Source: Lysinibacillus sphaericus (lineage in GTDB: Bacteria; Bacillota; Bacilli; Bacillales_A; Planococcaceae). From it: a stretch of 64,000 nucleotides of DNA. Under the pieces are notes generated by a model. The model worked only from the letters and a program-made list of their open reading frames with translations. It did no database searches and was not told where the DNA came from. Position 1 is the stretch's first letter. Every line of letters begins with the position of its first letter. Both the position numbers and the translations under genes were made by a program. The DNA is taken from NCBI RefSeq assembly GCF_006864135.1, contig NZ_SADV01000014.1:1-64000 (forward strand). Direction: 5' to 3'. Below, piece by piece: positions 43,802 through 51,932 of the stretch.

Positions 43802-45301
43802 ATGGTCTTAAAAAAAGAAAATAGTATATCTCATGAAGATTCACCCATTATTATTCATCAAGAAGAACACGGTTTAAAAAAGGGTTTGAAATCTCGACAT
43901 TTAACAATGATCTCGATTGGTGGAGCAATTGGTACAGGATTGTTCCTTAGTAGCGGTGCAGCAATCAGTACCGCAGGTCCAGGCGGTGCATTACTAGCAT
44001 ATACTTTAGTTGGAGCTATGATTTTCTTTGTGATGACAAGTTTAGGAGAACTAGCAGCATTTATGCCTACAAGTGGTGCATTTAGTACTTATGGTACAAA
44101 ATTTGTTGATCCAGCTTTTGGATTTGCAATTGGTTGGACCTACTGGTTTAATTGGGCAATGACGATTGCAGCTGAGTTATCTGCTTCTACAATGATTATG
44201 AAATTTTGGTTTCCAAACAGCTCATCTATAGTATGGAGCGGTTCATTTTTAGCTCTTATTTTCCTATTAAATTTTCTATCCGTTAAAGGATACGGTGAAG
44301 GAGAATATTGGCTGTCATTAATTAAAGTAAGTGCAATTGTAATTTTTATTATAGTCGGCTTACTAATGATTTTCGGTATAATGGGTGGGGAAGCAGTAGG
44401 ATTCAAAAATTTTACTGTAGATGATGCACCTTTTTCAGGTGGAATTTTAGGTGTTTTTATTGTCTTTATTGCAGCAGGGTTTTCATTCCAAGGTACAGAA
44501 ATTGTTGGGGTAGCTGCTGGAGAAAGCGAGAATCCAGCGAAAAATGTACCTACAGCTATTAAAAGTGTGTTTTGGAGAATTCTTCTTTTCTACGTATTTG
44601 CAATTTTAGTTATTGGGCTTATCATACCGTATACACATCCAAATTTACAAAGTGAAAATGTAATGGTCAGTCCATTTACCATGGTATTTGAAAAAGCTGG
44701 ATTTGCATTTGCTGCTTCATTAATGAATGCTGTTATTTTATCAGCAGTTTTATCAGCAGGGAATTCAAGTTTGTATGCTTCAACACGTATGCTATACTCT
44801 ATGGCTAAAGAAGGCCAGGCTCCAAAAATTTTTGGAAAGTTGAACAAACGTGGTGTTCCTGTTGCGGGTATGATATTAACATGTGCAGTCGGTATGCTTG
44901 CCTTTTTAGCTTCCTTTTTTGGGGATGGGGTAGTTTATATTTGGTTAATGAATGCAATAGGTATAACAGGGTTTATCTTCTGGTTAGGAATCTCTGTCAG
45001 TCACTATCGATTCCGTAAAGCTTATATTGCACAAGGGTATTCGTTGGACGATTTGCCTTATAGAGCAAAATGGTTCCCGATTGGACCGATTTTTGCAATA
45101 GCATGTGGACTAATTGTAATCATTGCACAAAATTTCCAAGCGTTTATGGCTGAAGAAATAGATTGGGGTAGTGTTATTGCAGCATATTTAGGAATCCCAT
45201 TCTTCCTTTCTTTATGGTTGGGCTATAAAATCATTAAAAAAACAAAAATAGTTAATCTTAAGGATGTTGATTTTGAATTTGAAAATAATAATTTGAAATA
45301 A
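43802..45301 (+). CDS. Amino acid permease, LysP-like
   Basis: A 499-residue APC-superfamily (AAT family) permease with 12 predicted helices. LKSRHLTMISIGGAIGTGLF opens helix 1, followed by SAGPGGALLAY-like TAGPGGALLAYTLVG, TSLGELAAFMPTSGAFSTYG and GWTYWFNWAMTIAAE. These blocks resemble lysine permease LysP closely, which makes lysine or another cationic amino acid the best guess, unproven. ATG 43802 has AAAGGA eight bases upstream. It faces the regulator gene across a shared terminator. Confidence 0.85.
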   Translation: MVLKKENSISHEDSPIIIHQEEHGLKKGLKSRHLTMISIGGAIGTGLFLSSGAAISTAGPGGALLAYTLVGAMIFFVMTSLGELAAFMPTSGAFSTYGTKFVDPAFGFAIGWTYWFNWAMTIAAELSASTMIMKFWFPNSSSIVWSGSFLALIFLLNFLSVKGYGEGEYWLSLIKVSAIVIFIIVGLLMIFGIMGGEAVGFKNFTVDDAPFSGGILGVFIVFIAAGFSFQGTEIVGVAAGESENPAKNVPTAIKSVFWRILLFYVFAILVIGLIIPYTHPNLQSENVMVSPFTMVFEKAGFAFAASLMNAVILSAVLSAGNSSLYASTRMLYSMAKEGQAPKIFGKLNKRGVPVAGMILTCAVGMLAFLASFFGDGVVYIWLMNAIGITGFIFWLGISVSHYRFRKAYIAQGYSLDDLPYRAKWFPIGPIFAIACGLIVIIAQNFQAFMAEEIDWGSVIAAYLGIPFFLSLWLGYKIIKKTKIVNLKDVDFEFENNNLK

Positions 45302-45359
45302 TATAAAAAATTTGGCGGTAGTGGACTAAATCTATATGATCCCATCTACTAGCTAACTG

Positions 45360-45398
45360 TAGTCTCGCAGATGCCAAAAGTATCTGCGAGACTTTTTT
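45360..45398. terminator. Bidirectional terminator between permease and regulator genes
   Basis: AGTCTCGCAGAT and ATCTGCGAGACT form a perfect 12-bp stem followed by T. Confidence 0.85.
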
Positions 45399-46638
45399 AA
45401 TAAATAGCAAAGTTCAATTCATAAATTGTACGTGGGCGGCCTTGTTGGTGAGTCATTTCTTCACCAACTACTTTAGCATAGCCGTTATCCACTAATTTTT
45501 TAATAATACGCTCTGTTGTGCGGCGTGTAACTTGTAAGTATTCTGCAAGATTATGAGATGTAAATTGAGCTGATTGTCGCTCTCGGCTAAAATGAATGAT
45601 CTTGGAAATATTTAATGGACTTAAGCTTGTTTGCTTTGCCATTTGTAAAACGTAGGGATCATCAGTTTTTAAAGCTAGTCTTACTTCTGATTTAGGGAAT
45701 GGTCCTAGCAAATTTTTATGTTCATCTAGCATATAAATTTCATAAGGTTTAGCAAATGTTAATGCATTCTTAGCATTTTGAGTTGCTTCAAATATTGAAT
45801 GACCATAACCAAATGCTAGCTTAAATGGCTGATCGGTTTGTTGTAATAAGCTCTGTAAATTCTTTTTTTCGAGTGCCCTTTGCAAATGCCCAGCTGTCGT
45901 ATATAGCTCAAAAGAGTACGGTGAAATTTCTTTATAAGTTGAATGTGTAGCTGCTGTGATTTGTCTTAACATGTTATAGTCTATAAGTTTATCTTTAGGA
46001 GCTTCTAATAGCCCGACAACGGCTTTTACAGATTCGGATTTTATAAGAAGTGATTGGGATTTCGTTTCCTCTAAGCATTGTACAATGGAGTTAGTTGCAT
46101 CTAACATGCGCATTGCAGGTATTTGAAGAGCTTGTAATTCATCGAACACACTATGGATACTTGTTATGACAAAATCAATGCTGTTAGCCTCCCATAAAGC
46201 TATATGATGCTGTAATATAGAGTGGGTGGATTTCGTGATAGAAATAGGTTGGATATATGGTTTTGAACCATAATACTCTATTTCTGTTAGAACATTTTCT
46301 ACAATAGCTGGATTCATAACATCAATGGAAATTCTATTCAAAGGTACTGCATGATTTGCTATCAGGGACAGTAAAGTTGTAGAAATTGCCGCCTCATCTT
46401 GTTTTATATAATTCCAAGGTATAGGAAGTTCTGACAAAGCAGATTGGGCATGTAAATAGGGTAGCGTTCCTCCAAATAAGAGTGCATCACAGGGCTTCAT
46501 TTCCTTTAACAAAACGGGTACCTCTGTAGGTTGATTGTAAAGATAAAAATCTATTTGAATATTTTCTATGTTTTGTGCGATACTGTTTATACGCTTCATA
46601 AATGCTTTAGAGCAGATAACCGCTATTTTAGTAGACAT
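45397..46638 (-). CDS. Transcriptional regulator with C-terminal winged helix
   Basis: A 413-residue soluble protein. The last about 75 residues form a winged helix (FTSHNLAEYLQVTRRTTERI, then GYAKVVGEE and the basic GRPRTIYEL wing). The N-terminal two thirds are a PrpR-N-like sensor region (KIAVICSKAFMKRI; DALLFGGTLPYLHA) followed by a nucleotide-cyclase-like fold (KLAFGYGHSIFEATQNAKNA). ATG 46638 has AAGGAG eight bases upstream. It is divergent from the epimerase gene (86 bases apart), so it probably controls that gene and perhaps the permease. Confidence 0.75.
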   Translation of the reverse strand: MSTKIAVICSKAFMKRINSIAQNIENIQIDFYLYNQPTEVPVLLKEMKPCDALLFGGTLPYLHAQSALSELPIPWNYIKQDEAAISTTLLSLIANHAVPLNRISIDVMNPAIVENVLTEIEYYGSKPYIQPISITKSTHSILQHHIALWEANSIDFVITSIHSVFDELQALQIPAMRMLDATNSIVQCLEETKSQSLLIKSESVKAVVGLLEAPKDKLIDYNMLRQITAATHSTYKEISPYSFELYTTAGHLQRALEKKNLQSLLQQTDQPFKLAFGYGHSIFEATQNAKNALTFAKPYEIYMLDEHKNLLGPFPKSEVRLALKTDDPYVLQMAKQTSLSPLNISKIIHFSRERQSAQFTSHNLAEYLQVTRRTTERIIKKLVDNGYAKVVGEEMTHQQGRPRTIYELNFAIY

Positions 46639-46723
46639 AAGCAACGCTCCTTTTCTATTCTATATTTTTTCAACAATTAGCGACGTATTAGCGACAATTA
46701 AATTATACAGGAGATTGATAAAA

Positions 46724-47836
46724 ATGAAAATCCAACAAGTAGAAATTTTTGCAATTCATTTACCACTTATTGATCCATTTATCATCAGCTATGCTACATA
46801 TGATACAATGCCTTCTATTATTTTGAAGGTGACGACAGACACAGGAATTGTGGGCTACGGTGAAGCTGTACCAGATGAGCACGTAACAGGGGAGACGTGG
46901 GAGAGCACATATGCTGTATTAAAGAACCAGCTTGCTCCTGCAATCATTGGAGAAAATCCAATGGCCTTTGAAAAGCTTCACGATAAATTGAATAAAGTTG
47001 TGAAGGATGTACCAGCAGCGAAAGCAGCGATTGACATTGCTTGTTTCGATATTGCAGGGAAAGCGTTACAAGTTCCGGTGTATCAACTACTAGGTGGGCG
47101 TTATCATGAGAAATTCCCGATTACACATGTACTGAGCATTGGAACACCTGAAGCGATGGCAGAAGAGGCGGTTAACCGTGTAGAGATGGGCTATCGATCA
47201 TTTAAAATGAAGGTAGGAACAGAGGTAGCCCGTGATGTTGCTCGTATTAAAGCGGTGCGTGAACGTATTGGTGAAGACATCGCCATTCGAGTAGATGTAA
47301 ACCAAGGATGGGGCAATGCGTCAACTACTTTACAAGGTTTACGTGCATTAAAGGATCTAAATATCGATTGGTTAGAGCAGCCAGTAGATAGTGAAGATAT
47401 TGATGGTATGGTAGAAGTGAAGTCGAAAACAGATGTACCATTAATGATTGATGAAGGGCTTCACGGTGTACGTGAAATGCGTGAAATTATTGCAAAGCGT
47501 GCAGCAGATAAAGTCAATATTAAATTAATGAAGTGCGGTGGAATTTATCCTGCTATGAAACTAGCAGTGATGGCTGAAATGGCAGGCATTGAATGTCAAA
47601 TCGGTTCAATGGTAGAATCATCGGTTGGTTCAGCAGCCGGTTTCCATGTAGCATTCTCTAAAAAAATAATGACAAGTGTAGAATTAACAGGTCCATTAAA
47701 ATTTTCTAAGGATGTTGGAAACTTACACTATGATGTGCCATTTATTTGTTTAAATGAAAACCCAGGATTAGGTGTAGACGTAGATGAAGAAATCCTTAAA
47801 GAATTATGTAAGTTCTCAACAATTGTAACAGCCTAA
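46724..47836 (+). CDS. Dipeptide epimerase-like enolase-superfamily enzyme
   Basis: A 370-residue muconate-lactonising-type enolase enzyme. Catalytic KxK is in SFKMKVG, the metal ligands in RVDVNQGW (Asp), WLEQPVD (Glu) and LMIDEGL (Asp), and the second lysine in VNIKLMKCGG. The 20s loop region (PLIDPFIISYATYD) and the overall sequence resemble L-Ala-D/L-Glu epimerases such as YkfB, used in murein peptide recycling; N-acylamino acid racemase or related racemases cannot be excluded. AGGAG lies nine bases before ATG 46724. The GNAT gene follows after 12 bases in the same operon. Confidence 0.82.
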   Translation: MKIQQVEIFAIHLPLIDPFIISYATYDTMPSIILKVTTDTGIVGYGEAVPDEHVTGETWESTYAVLKNQLAPAIIGENPMAFEKLHDKLNKVVKDVPAAKAAIDIACFDIAGKALQVPVYQLLGGRYHEKFPITHVLSIGTPEAMAEEAVNRVEMGYRSFKMKVGTEVARDVARIKAVRERIGEDIAIRVDVNQGWGNASTTLQGLRALKDLNIDWLEQPVDSEDIDGMVEVKSKTDVPLMIDEGLHGVREMREIIAKRAADKVNIKLMKCGGIYPAMKLAVMAEMAGIECQIGSMVESSVGSAAGFHVAFSKKIMTSVELTGPLKFSKDVGNLHYDVPFICLNENPGLGVDVDEEILKELCKFSTIVTA

Positions 47837-47848
47837 GGAGGCGGCGGA

Positions 47849-48529
47849 ATGGAAAAAATTTACGAAGGCATGCTTGGAGAAACGCCGTTTTTTGTGACAA
47901 CATTAAATCTTCGGCATTTGCAAGAGATTGAAAACTTACAGCTTGTGGTTTATCAATCATTAGCGGACCAAAGTGTTTTACAACCATTAAGCACTGAGGA
48001 ATTTGACTATATTTTAAGCGGCAATGGCATGATGATAGGTGCTTACGTAGGAGATGAGTTAATTGCCTTTCGTGCATTATTGAATCCACCTGTTGATGGC
48101 GAACACCTTGGCTATGATTGTGGGATTGCCGAGGTTGAATTTCATAAAGTTTTATATCAAGAAATATCGAATGTCTCACCAACATATCGTGGCTATGGAT
48201 TACAAAAAACATTAGCCCAAGTTGTCATGGGCCATATCGATTTAGAGAAATATGATTATGTATGCTCCACAGTAAAGCCATATAATATCCCTAGCTTGAA
48301 AGATAAATTTTTTCAAGGGCTAGTCGTAAAGGGATTAAAGATTAAGTATGTAGATAAGCTACGATATATTTTCTATAAAGACTTGCGTCAAGAGCTATCA
48401 ACCTTTACAGAAAAGAAGACGATTTCAATGGATGATACAGTTGGTCAGCAACAGCTTTTGGAACAGGGTTATATAGGTACTTCTATGTATGAGGATCAAA
48501 ATAATTGGTTCGTCGTTTATGAAAAATAA
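47849..48529 (+). CDS. GNAT-family N-acetyltransferase
   Basis: A 226-residue protein with a GNAT fold. The acetyl-CoA binding region is VSPTYRGYGLQKTLAQVVMG (about residues 109-128), and CSTVKPYNIPSLKDKFFQGL is the following helix with the asparagine typical of GNATs. It is translationally close to the epimerase gene (12-base gap with GGAGGCGG), so it may acetylate an amino acid or peptide product of the same pathway. The substrate is unknown. Confidence 0.8.
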   Translation: MEKIYEGMLGETPFFVTTLNLRHLQEIENLQLVVYQSLADQSVLQPLSTEEFDYILSGNGMMIGAYVGDELIAFRALLNPPVDGEHLGYDCGIAEVEFHKVLYQEISNVSPTYRGYGLQKTLAQVVMGHIDLEKYDYVCSTVKPYNIPSLKDKFFQGLVVKGLKIKYVDKLRYIFYKDLRQELSTFTEKKTISMDDTVGQQQLLEQGYIGTSMYEDQNNWFVVYEK

Positions 48530-48537
48530 ATACCAGC

Positions 48538-48583
48538 AAAAAGCCTTACCTTTTACTTATTGTAAGAGGTAAGGCTTTTTTGT
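48538..48583 (+). terminator. Terminator of the epimerase-GNAT operon
   Basis: AAAAGCCTTACC and GGTAAGGCTTTTTT arms; it also covers the convergent iron-reductase-like gene. Confidence 0.75.
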
Positions 48584-48594
48584 TTAGGAGATTT

Positions 48595-49302
48595 TTATTT
48601 CATCGGGCAAAAGCCACAAGCCATTAAACCAGGTATGTCTTTAGAAAAACAGCATGATTTCCGTACGGGAACGTTCACTAAATTAGTGGGGCTTTGACCT
48701 CCTGTATATTGTGCCCACCAAGATTTGTTGGAGAAGCGAGCCCATGTTTTAGGGTCCTCTAAAGCTTCAATATCTTCCATCGCTTGATCAGCTAGACCAG
48801 GATTAGAAAGCAATACATGATAGTGCCAAAGTAGATATCCAAAGAAATTCTCCCAAATAGTAAGAGGGGAAATAGATGTTACTTTACGGAGCTGTTGAAC
48901 GATAACATGCCCATCATATAGAATCTTCTCAATAACGGTTTGACGTTCTTCCTCCTCGACATAGCGCCAATCGTTAGGGTTAACAAACATTGCGACTGTA
49001 AAACTGTCGACTTCTTTTGCTGCATCAAAGCGGAGCTCGATAGGTTTTCCATTCCATACCTCGTCATAGGCAGCAAGCATGTAAAGTTGCATAGCGAAAA
49101 ACATACCGTAGCGGCGTGCAAAGTGCGAAATAGCGGCTGTTTCCGTTGCTGCCTCCGTAATTCCCATCATAAGGTTTAAAAAGTCAGGATGGTAAAAGTC
49201 CTTATGTATATCAGCTAATGTAAATAATGTCCGCTTTGGTTCTGTTGTATAAATGCTATAGGAATTCAATTGTCGAACTTGATCCATCGTTAATGCTGGC
49301 AT
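48595..49302 (-). CDS. FhuF-like ferric siderophore reductase
   Basis: About 235 residues, soluble. The C-terminus ends with RKSCCFSKDIPGLMACGFCP, the CC-x10-C-x2-C motif that holds a [2Fe-2S] cluster in FhuF-type proteins. The rest resembles the FhuF/IucA C-terminal family (HFARRYGMFFAMQLYMLAAY). Such proteins reduce ferric iron delivered by siderophores. I prefer ATG 49302, six bases from AAGGTG, to the longer frame starting at 49323. No clear Fur box is seen in its own upstream region; a perfect one lies 580 bases away at 49881. Confidence 0.83.
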   Translation of the reverse strand: MPALTMDQVRQLNSYSIYTTEPKRTLFTLADIHKDFYHPDFLNLMMGITEAATETAAISHFARRYGMFFAMQLYMLAAYDEVWNGKPIELRFDAAKEVDSFTVAMFVNPNDWRYVEEEERQTVIEKILYDGHVIVQQLRKVTSISPLTIWENFFGYLLWHYHVLLSNPGLADQAMEDIEALEDPKTWARFSNKSWWAQYTGGQSPTNLVNVPVRKSCCFSKDIPGLMACGFCPMK

Positions 49303-49421
49303 TGTCATCACCTTTTCTTTCATTCTTCTGCTACTTCAATTATAAATTAATCATTTTTGCTTCACAAATGGTATGCAATATAGTAAAATGTATTAAACGT
49401 ATCTGAAAGGTTGGTTTTAAA

Positions 49422-49837
49422 ATGTCACAGCCTCATGCAATTCGCCTCTCGTTCGACCTAATCAATGGACGATTTTGTTAAGTGTCATTCTAACGTGGGT
49501 CGCTTGGATTTTAGCAATTCCATTAGTAGCAAATTTACTTGGTGTTTTATGCAATTACAATCCTATTATTCGGGTAGGGAAGCTGTTTCTAAAAAATGCG
49601 CTATCTACATATATACCAGAGGATGCGCAGCAGCAAAAATTTAATTCTAGTATTGCTAGCTTTTGTTTAGCAGGAGGAATTTTAGGTTACTTGCTTAAAT
49701 GGCAGGTGGTTGGCTATCTCTTTACGGGAATGGTCGCTATAGCTTCATCGATAGCAATTGCAGGCTTTTGTATAGGTTGTTTCTTTCATTTTCAGCTAAA
49801 GCAATGGCAATATCGTCGCTCGCTGAAGAAGGCATAA
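49422..49837 (+). pseudogene. DUF4395 membrane protein gene, frameshifted near the start
   Basis: ATG 49422 follows GAAAGG and begins MSQPHAI. One missing base after 49443 (ATTCGCC for ATTCCGCC) throws the frame to a stop. Restoring it gives IPPLVRPNQWTILLSVILTW, the standard N-terminus of DUF4395, and a 138-residue protein with four helices. Downstream of the shift the frame is intact to 49837 and could start at TTG 49475, losing the conserved PLVRPNQ motif. The single-base lesion may be recent or a sequencing error. Confidence 0.72.
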
Positions 49838-49866
49838 AAAAAACTTAAAAAATTTTCAGATTAATG

Positions 49867-49899
49867 TTGACTTTGTAATTGATAATGATTATCATTATC
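49867..49899 (+). promoter_or_regulatory. Fur-box-controlled promoter
   Basis: TTGACT (49867-49872) and TATCAT (49890-49895) are exactly 17 bases apart. GATAATGATTATCATTATC at 49881-49899 is a perfect 19-base Fur box (inverted 9-1-9) covering the spacer and the -10 element. Iron-loaded Fur would block this promoter. No protein gene of normal size follows; the transcript leads into the ncRNA candidate below. Confidence 0.85.
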
Positions 49900-49901
49900 G
49901 T

Positions 49902-50068
49902 ATAAAGATTATTCCTCCTCTACAATACAGTGTAGAGAGGATGAACTTTAGCTACTTTTCTCCAGAAGTTTGCTAGTTCATGATAACGCTCCTAAAACCC
50001 CCCTCATTTTTTGGGAACGTAAAATCTCTAGACGACTCACTCCATTGAGATTGAGTCGTCTTTTTTTT
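49902..50068 (+). ncRNA. Candidate Fur-regulated small RNA (FsrA/IsrR-like)
   Basis: About 167 nt from the predicted start (7 bases after the -10) to the end of a strong terminator. A 5' hairpin CTCTACA-ATACAG-TGTAGAG is flanked by CCTCC and AGGATG. Cytosine-rich, apparently unpaired stretches follow: TTCTCCAG, CGCTCCTAAAACCCCCCTC. The 3' end is GACGACTCA/TGAGTCGTC plus eight T. C-rich loops that pair with ribosome binding sites are the working parts of FsrA in Bacillus and IsrR in Staphylococcus. Only an 11-codon frame (49941-49976) is present, with a poorly spaced GAGAGG site. Homology to FsrA itself was not established; the call rests on architecture. Confidence 0.68.
50031..50068 (+). terminator. 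Terminator of the small RNA candidate
   Basis: GACGACTCA and TGAGTCGTC form a perfect 9-bp stem, with further CTCC/GAGA-like pairing possible in the loop, followed by eight T. Confidence 0.85.
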
Positions 50069-50085
50069 GCTTGAAACGGCAATTG

Positions 50086-50158
50086 TTCCGATAAAACGGC
50101 ATAATATTCCGATAAAATGATAATATGTTCCGATAAATCTTCAAAGCGTTCCGATAAA
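50086..50158. repeat. Four TTCCGATAAA motifs at a strict 21-bp period
   Basis: TTCCGATAAA occurs at 50086, 50107, 50128 and 50149, each 21 bases apart, while the 11 bases between them differ (ACGGCATAATA, ATGATAATATG, TCTTCAAAGCG). It lies between the sRNA terminator and a repeat fragment. Confidence 0.85.
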
Positions 50159-50167
50159 AATGAAATC

Positions 50168-50259
50168 CTTATCATAACGTGTGGTTGATTTCTGTTTCGG
50201 CTAGGCGCCGCTTCACTCGCATTGCTCGCTCCAAGGTCTCATCTGTGACGCTGATCCTA
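50168..50259 (+). repeat. Short family 1 repeat fragment
   Basis: ATCATAACGTGTGGTTGATT, a GTTTCGGCTAGGCGCC variant and GGTCTCATCTGTGACGCTGA in the usual order, with the centre missing. Confidence 0.65.
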
Positions 50260-50327
50260 CAAAATGATTATACCAAAAATTACAATTTAATATATAATAT
50301 ACCTTAACGAGAAGGGGTGTTTATTTT

Positions 50328-50816
50328 ATGTTTTCTATTAGAAACTTCGAAGGTAATGAAAAAGAGTTTGAGTTTTTTCTAGATATGTTATATGAATCTA
50401 TTCATATTCCTGAGAATAAACCATCAAAAGAAGTTTTACTAAACTCGCCTGGCATAAGAAAATATCATGAAGGTTGGGGGAGAAAGGGAGATAAAGTGTT
50501 GATTGCCTTTGACACAGAAAATCAAACTGTTGGAGCAGTCTGGTACAGATTGTTTGCCGATAATAATAAAGGCTATGGTTATATTGATGGCAACACGCCT
50601 GAAATAGGAATGGCTGTTTCAAAAGAAGTAAGAGGAAGAAGGGTGGGGACTTTACTGATGCATAAAATAATTCAACAAGCAAAGGATGAAGGATACAATA
50701 CCATTTCACTTAGTGTAGACCTCGAAAATGACACGGCCATTAATATGTATCAAAAACTAGGTTTTAAAGATTATGAAGTAGTGGGGACATCTAAAACAAT
50801 GATTTGCAAATTATAG
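50328..50816 (+). CDS. GNAT-family N-acetyltransferase
   Basis: A 162-residue GNAT enzyme. MAVSKEVRGRRVGTLLMHKI (residues about 101-120) contains the acetyl-CoA pyrophosphate loop V-x-x-x-x-RGRRVG, and NDTAINMYQKLGFKDYEVVG is the conserved end. Substrate unknown. A GAGAAGGGG site precedes the ATG. It is monocistronic. Confidence 0.88.
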   Translation: MFSIRNFEGNEKEFEFFLDMLYESIHIPENKPSKEVLLNSPGIRKYHEGWGRKGDKVLIAFDTENQTVGAVWYRLFADNNKGYGYIDGNTPEIGMAVSKEVRGRRVGTLLMHKIIQQAKDEGYNTISLSVDLENDTAINMYQKLGFKDYEVVGTSKTMICKL

Positions 50817-50825
50817 TGCTCTCTT

Positions 50826-50869
50826 AAAAATGCACATTACTAAAAGTAAATTAAGTAATGTACATTTTT
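50826..50869. terminator. Bidirectional terminator
   Basis: AAAAATGCACATTACT and AGTAATGTACATTTTT form a long stem between convergent genes. Confidence 0.75.
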
Positions 50870-50873
50870 CATA

Positions 50874-51839
50874 TTACTGAGTAGGGCTGCTGCTATGAAC
50901 AGCGCTTTTTTTCCCTAGTATCATCGTATAGTAGCTATGTAGCAGCATGCCAACAATGATGACACCTAAGCCTGCGAGTGCAATTGGATTTGGGAATGCA
51001 ATGCCGAGCAATAATACTTCACCAATTATGACAAAGAGTATTTCTGTGGATTGTGTTGCTTCGACTGCTGCAAGCTTGCCTTGATGATCGCGAACACGGT
51101 CCGTAGCAATGAAAAATAATGTTGTGGCGATGACACCAGAGCTTATACCAACAAGCAACGATTGCATCACTTGGTTGATGGAAGGTAGCCCGACCGTTGC
51201 TAATGCATAGATAGCTAGAATTATCCATGCAGGCATCGAGGCGATAGTCATGCCGAGAACTCGTTGATATGTATCGATGCGTCCGTCACAGATTTCCATC
51301 ATTTTGCGATTACCAAGAGGGTAGGCAAATGCAGCGATGACAACAGGTAAAATACCAAGCATTAAACTTTTAAACGGAACAGATTGTGCTTGTGGTAGTT
51401 GGATAAGTAAAATGCCAACTAAAATGACACATGAAATAAGTAATGAAATAAGCGGTATTTTTTGACGTACTGTTTTCTCAGCTACTATTGAAACAAATAG
51501 GGGAGCTAGTAATACGCCAGCGACAATTGTCAATTGCCATGTTCCAGAAACGAGCCAACCTGGACCGAATGCTGCTGCAAATGTCAATGGTGCATAGAAC
51601 AATACGAATCCAATAAAGCTCCAAAGTAGCCAAGCGACAGGCTGTGCTTTCATTTCACCTGATAGTTTGGAAAAACCTTTTCGATAGAAGACGATCACAA
51701 GTAAAAACGGAAGCATGAAGAAATAACGCAAAGATGCACTCCAAAGCCAGCTACCACCTTGCATTTCCATTGCATGATTTAATATAAATGTAACAGCAAA
51801 AAAAAGTGAGGCTAAAATGCCTAATGCAATTTCTTTCAT
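50874..51839 (-). CDS. DMT-superfamily multidrug/metabolite exporter
   Basis: A 321-residue membrane protein with ten helices in two halves, belonging to the EmrE-like drug/metabolite transporter superfamily. FFAVTFILNHAMEMQGGSWLW in the first helix and loop, and VAAFAYPLGNRKMMEI in the middle, fit the multidrug resistance efflux group described in Bacilli. Start ATG 51839 is nine bases from GAGGTGA. Substrate unknown; no regulator adjacent. Confidence 0.82.
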   Translation of the reverse strand: MKEIALGILASLFFAVTFILNHAMEMQGGSWLWSASLRYFFMLPFLLVIVFYRKGFSKLSGEMKAQPVAWLLWSFIGFVLFYAPLTFAAAFGPGWLVSGTWQLTIVAGVLLAPLFVSIVAEKTVRQKIPLISLLISCVILVGILLIQLPQAQSVPFKSLMLGILPVVIAAFAYPLGNRKMMEICDGRIDTYQRVLGMTIASMPAWIILAIYALATVGLPSINQVMQSLLVGISSGVIATTLFFIATDRVRDHQGKLAAVEATQSTEILFVIIGEVLLLGIAFPNPIALAGLGVIIVGMLLHSYYTMILGKKSAVHSSSPTQ

Positions 51840-51896
51840 TAAAATCACCTCAAAACCCTTTTTGTAATTTGAAAATTCAGTTATTGATTTTTTAAA

Positions 51897-51932
51897 AATT
51901 ATGAAGAAGGGGTAGACCCTTCTTCATAATTA
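51897..51932 (-). terminator. Terminator of pepT
   Basis: AATTATGAAGAAGGG and CCCTTCTTCATAATT form a 15-bp perfect stem that overlaps the pepT stop codon by 3 bases, followed by T on the minus strand. Confidence 0.85.

Noticed and set aside
48940-49179. Open frames antisense to the FhuF-like gene
   Set aside because: Shadow frames of a well-supported gene.
49941-49976. 11-codon open frame inside the small RNA candidate
   Set aside because: The GAGAGG site directly touches the ATG, leaving no spacing for initiation; more likely part of the RNA structure.
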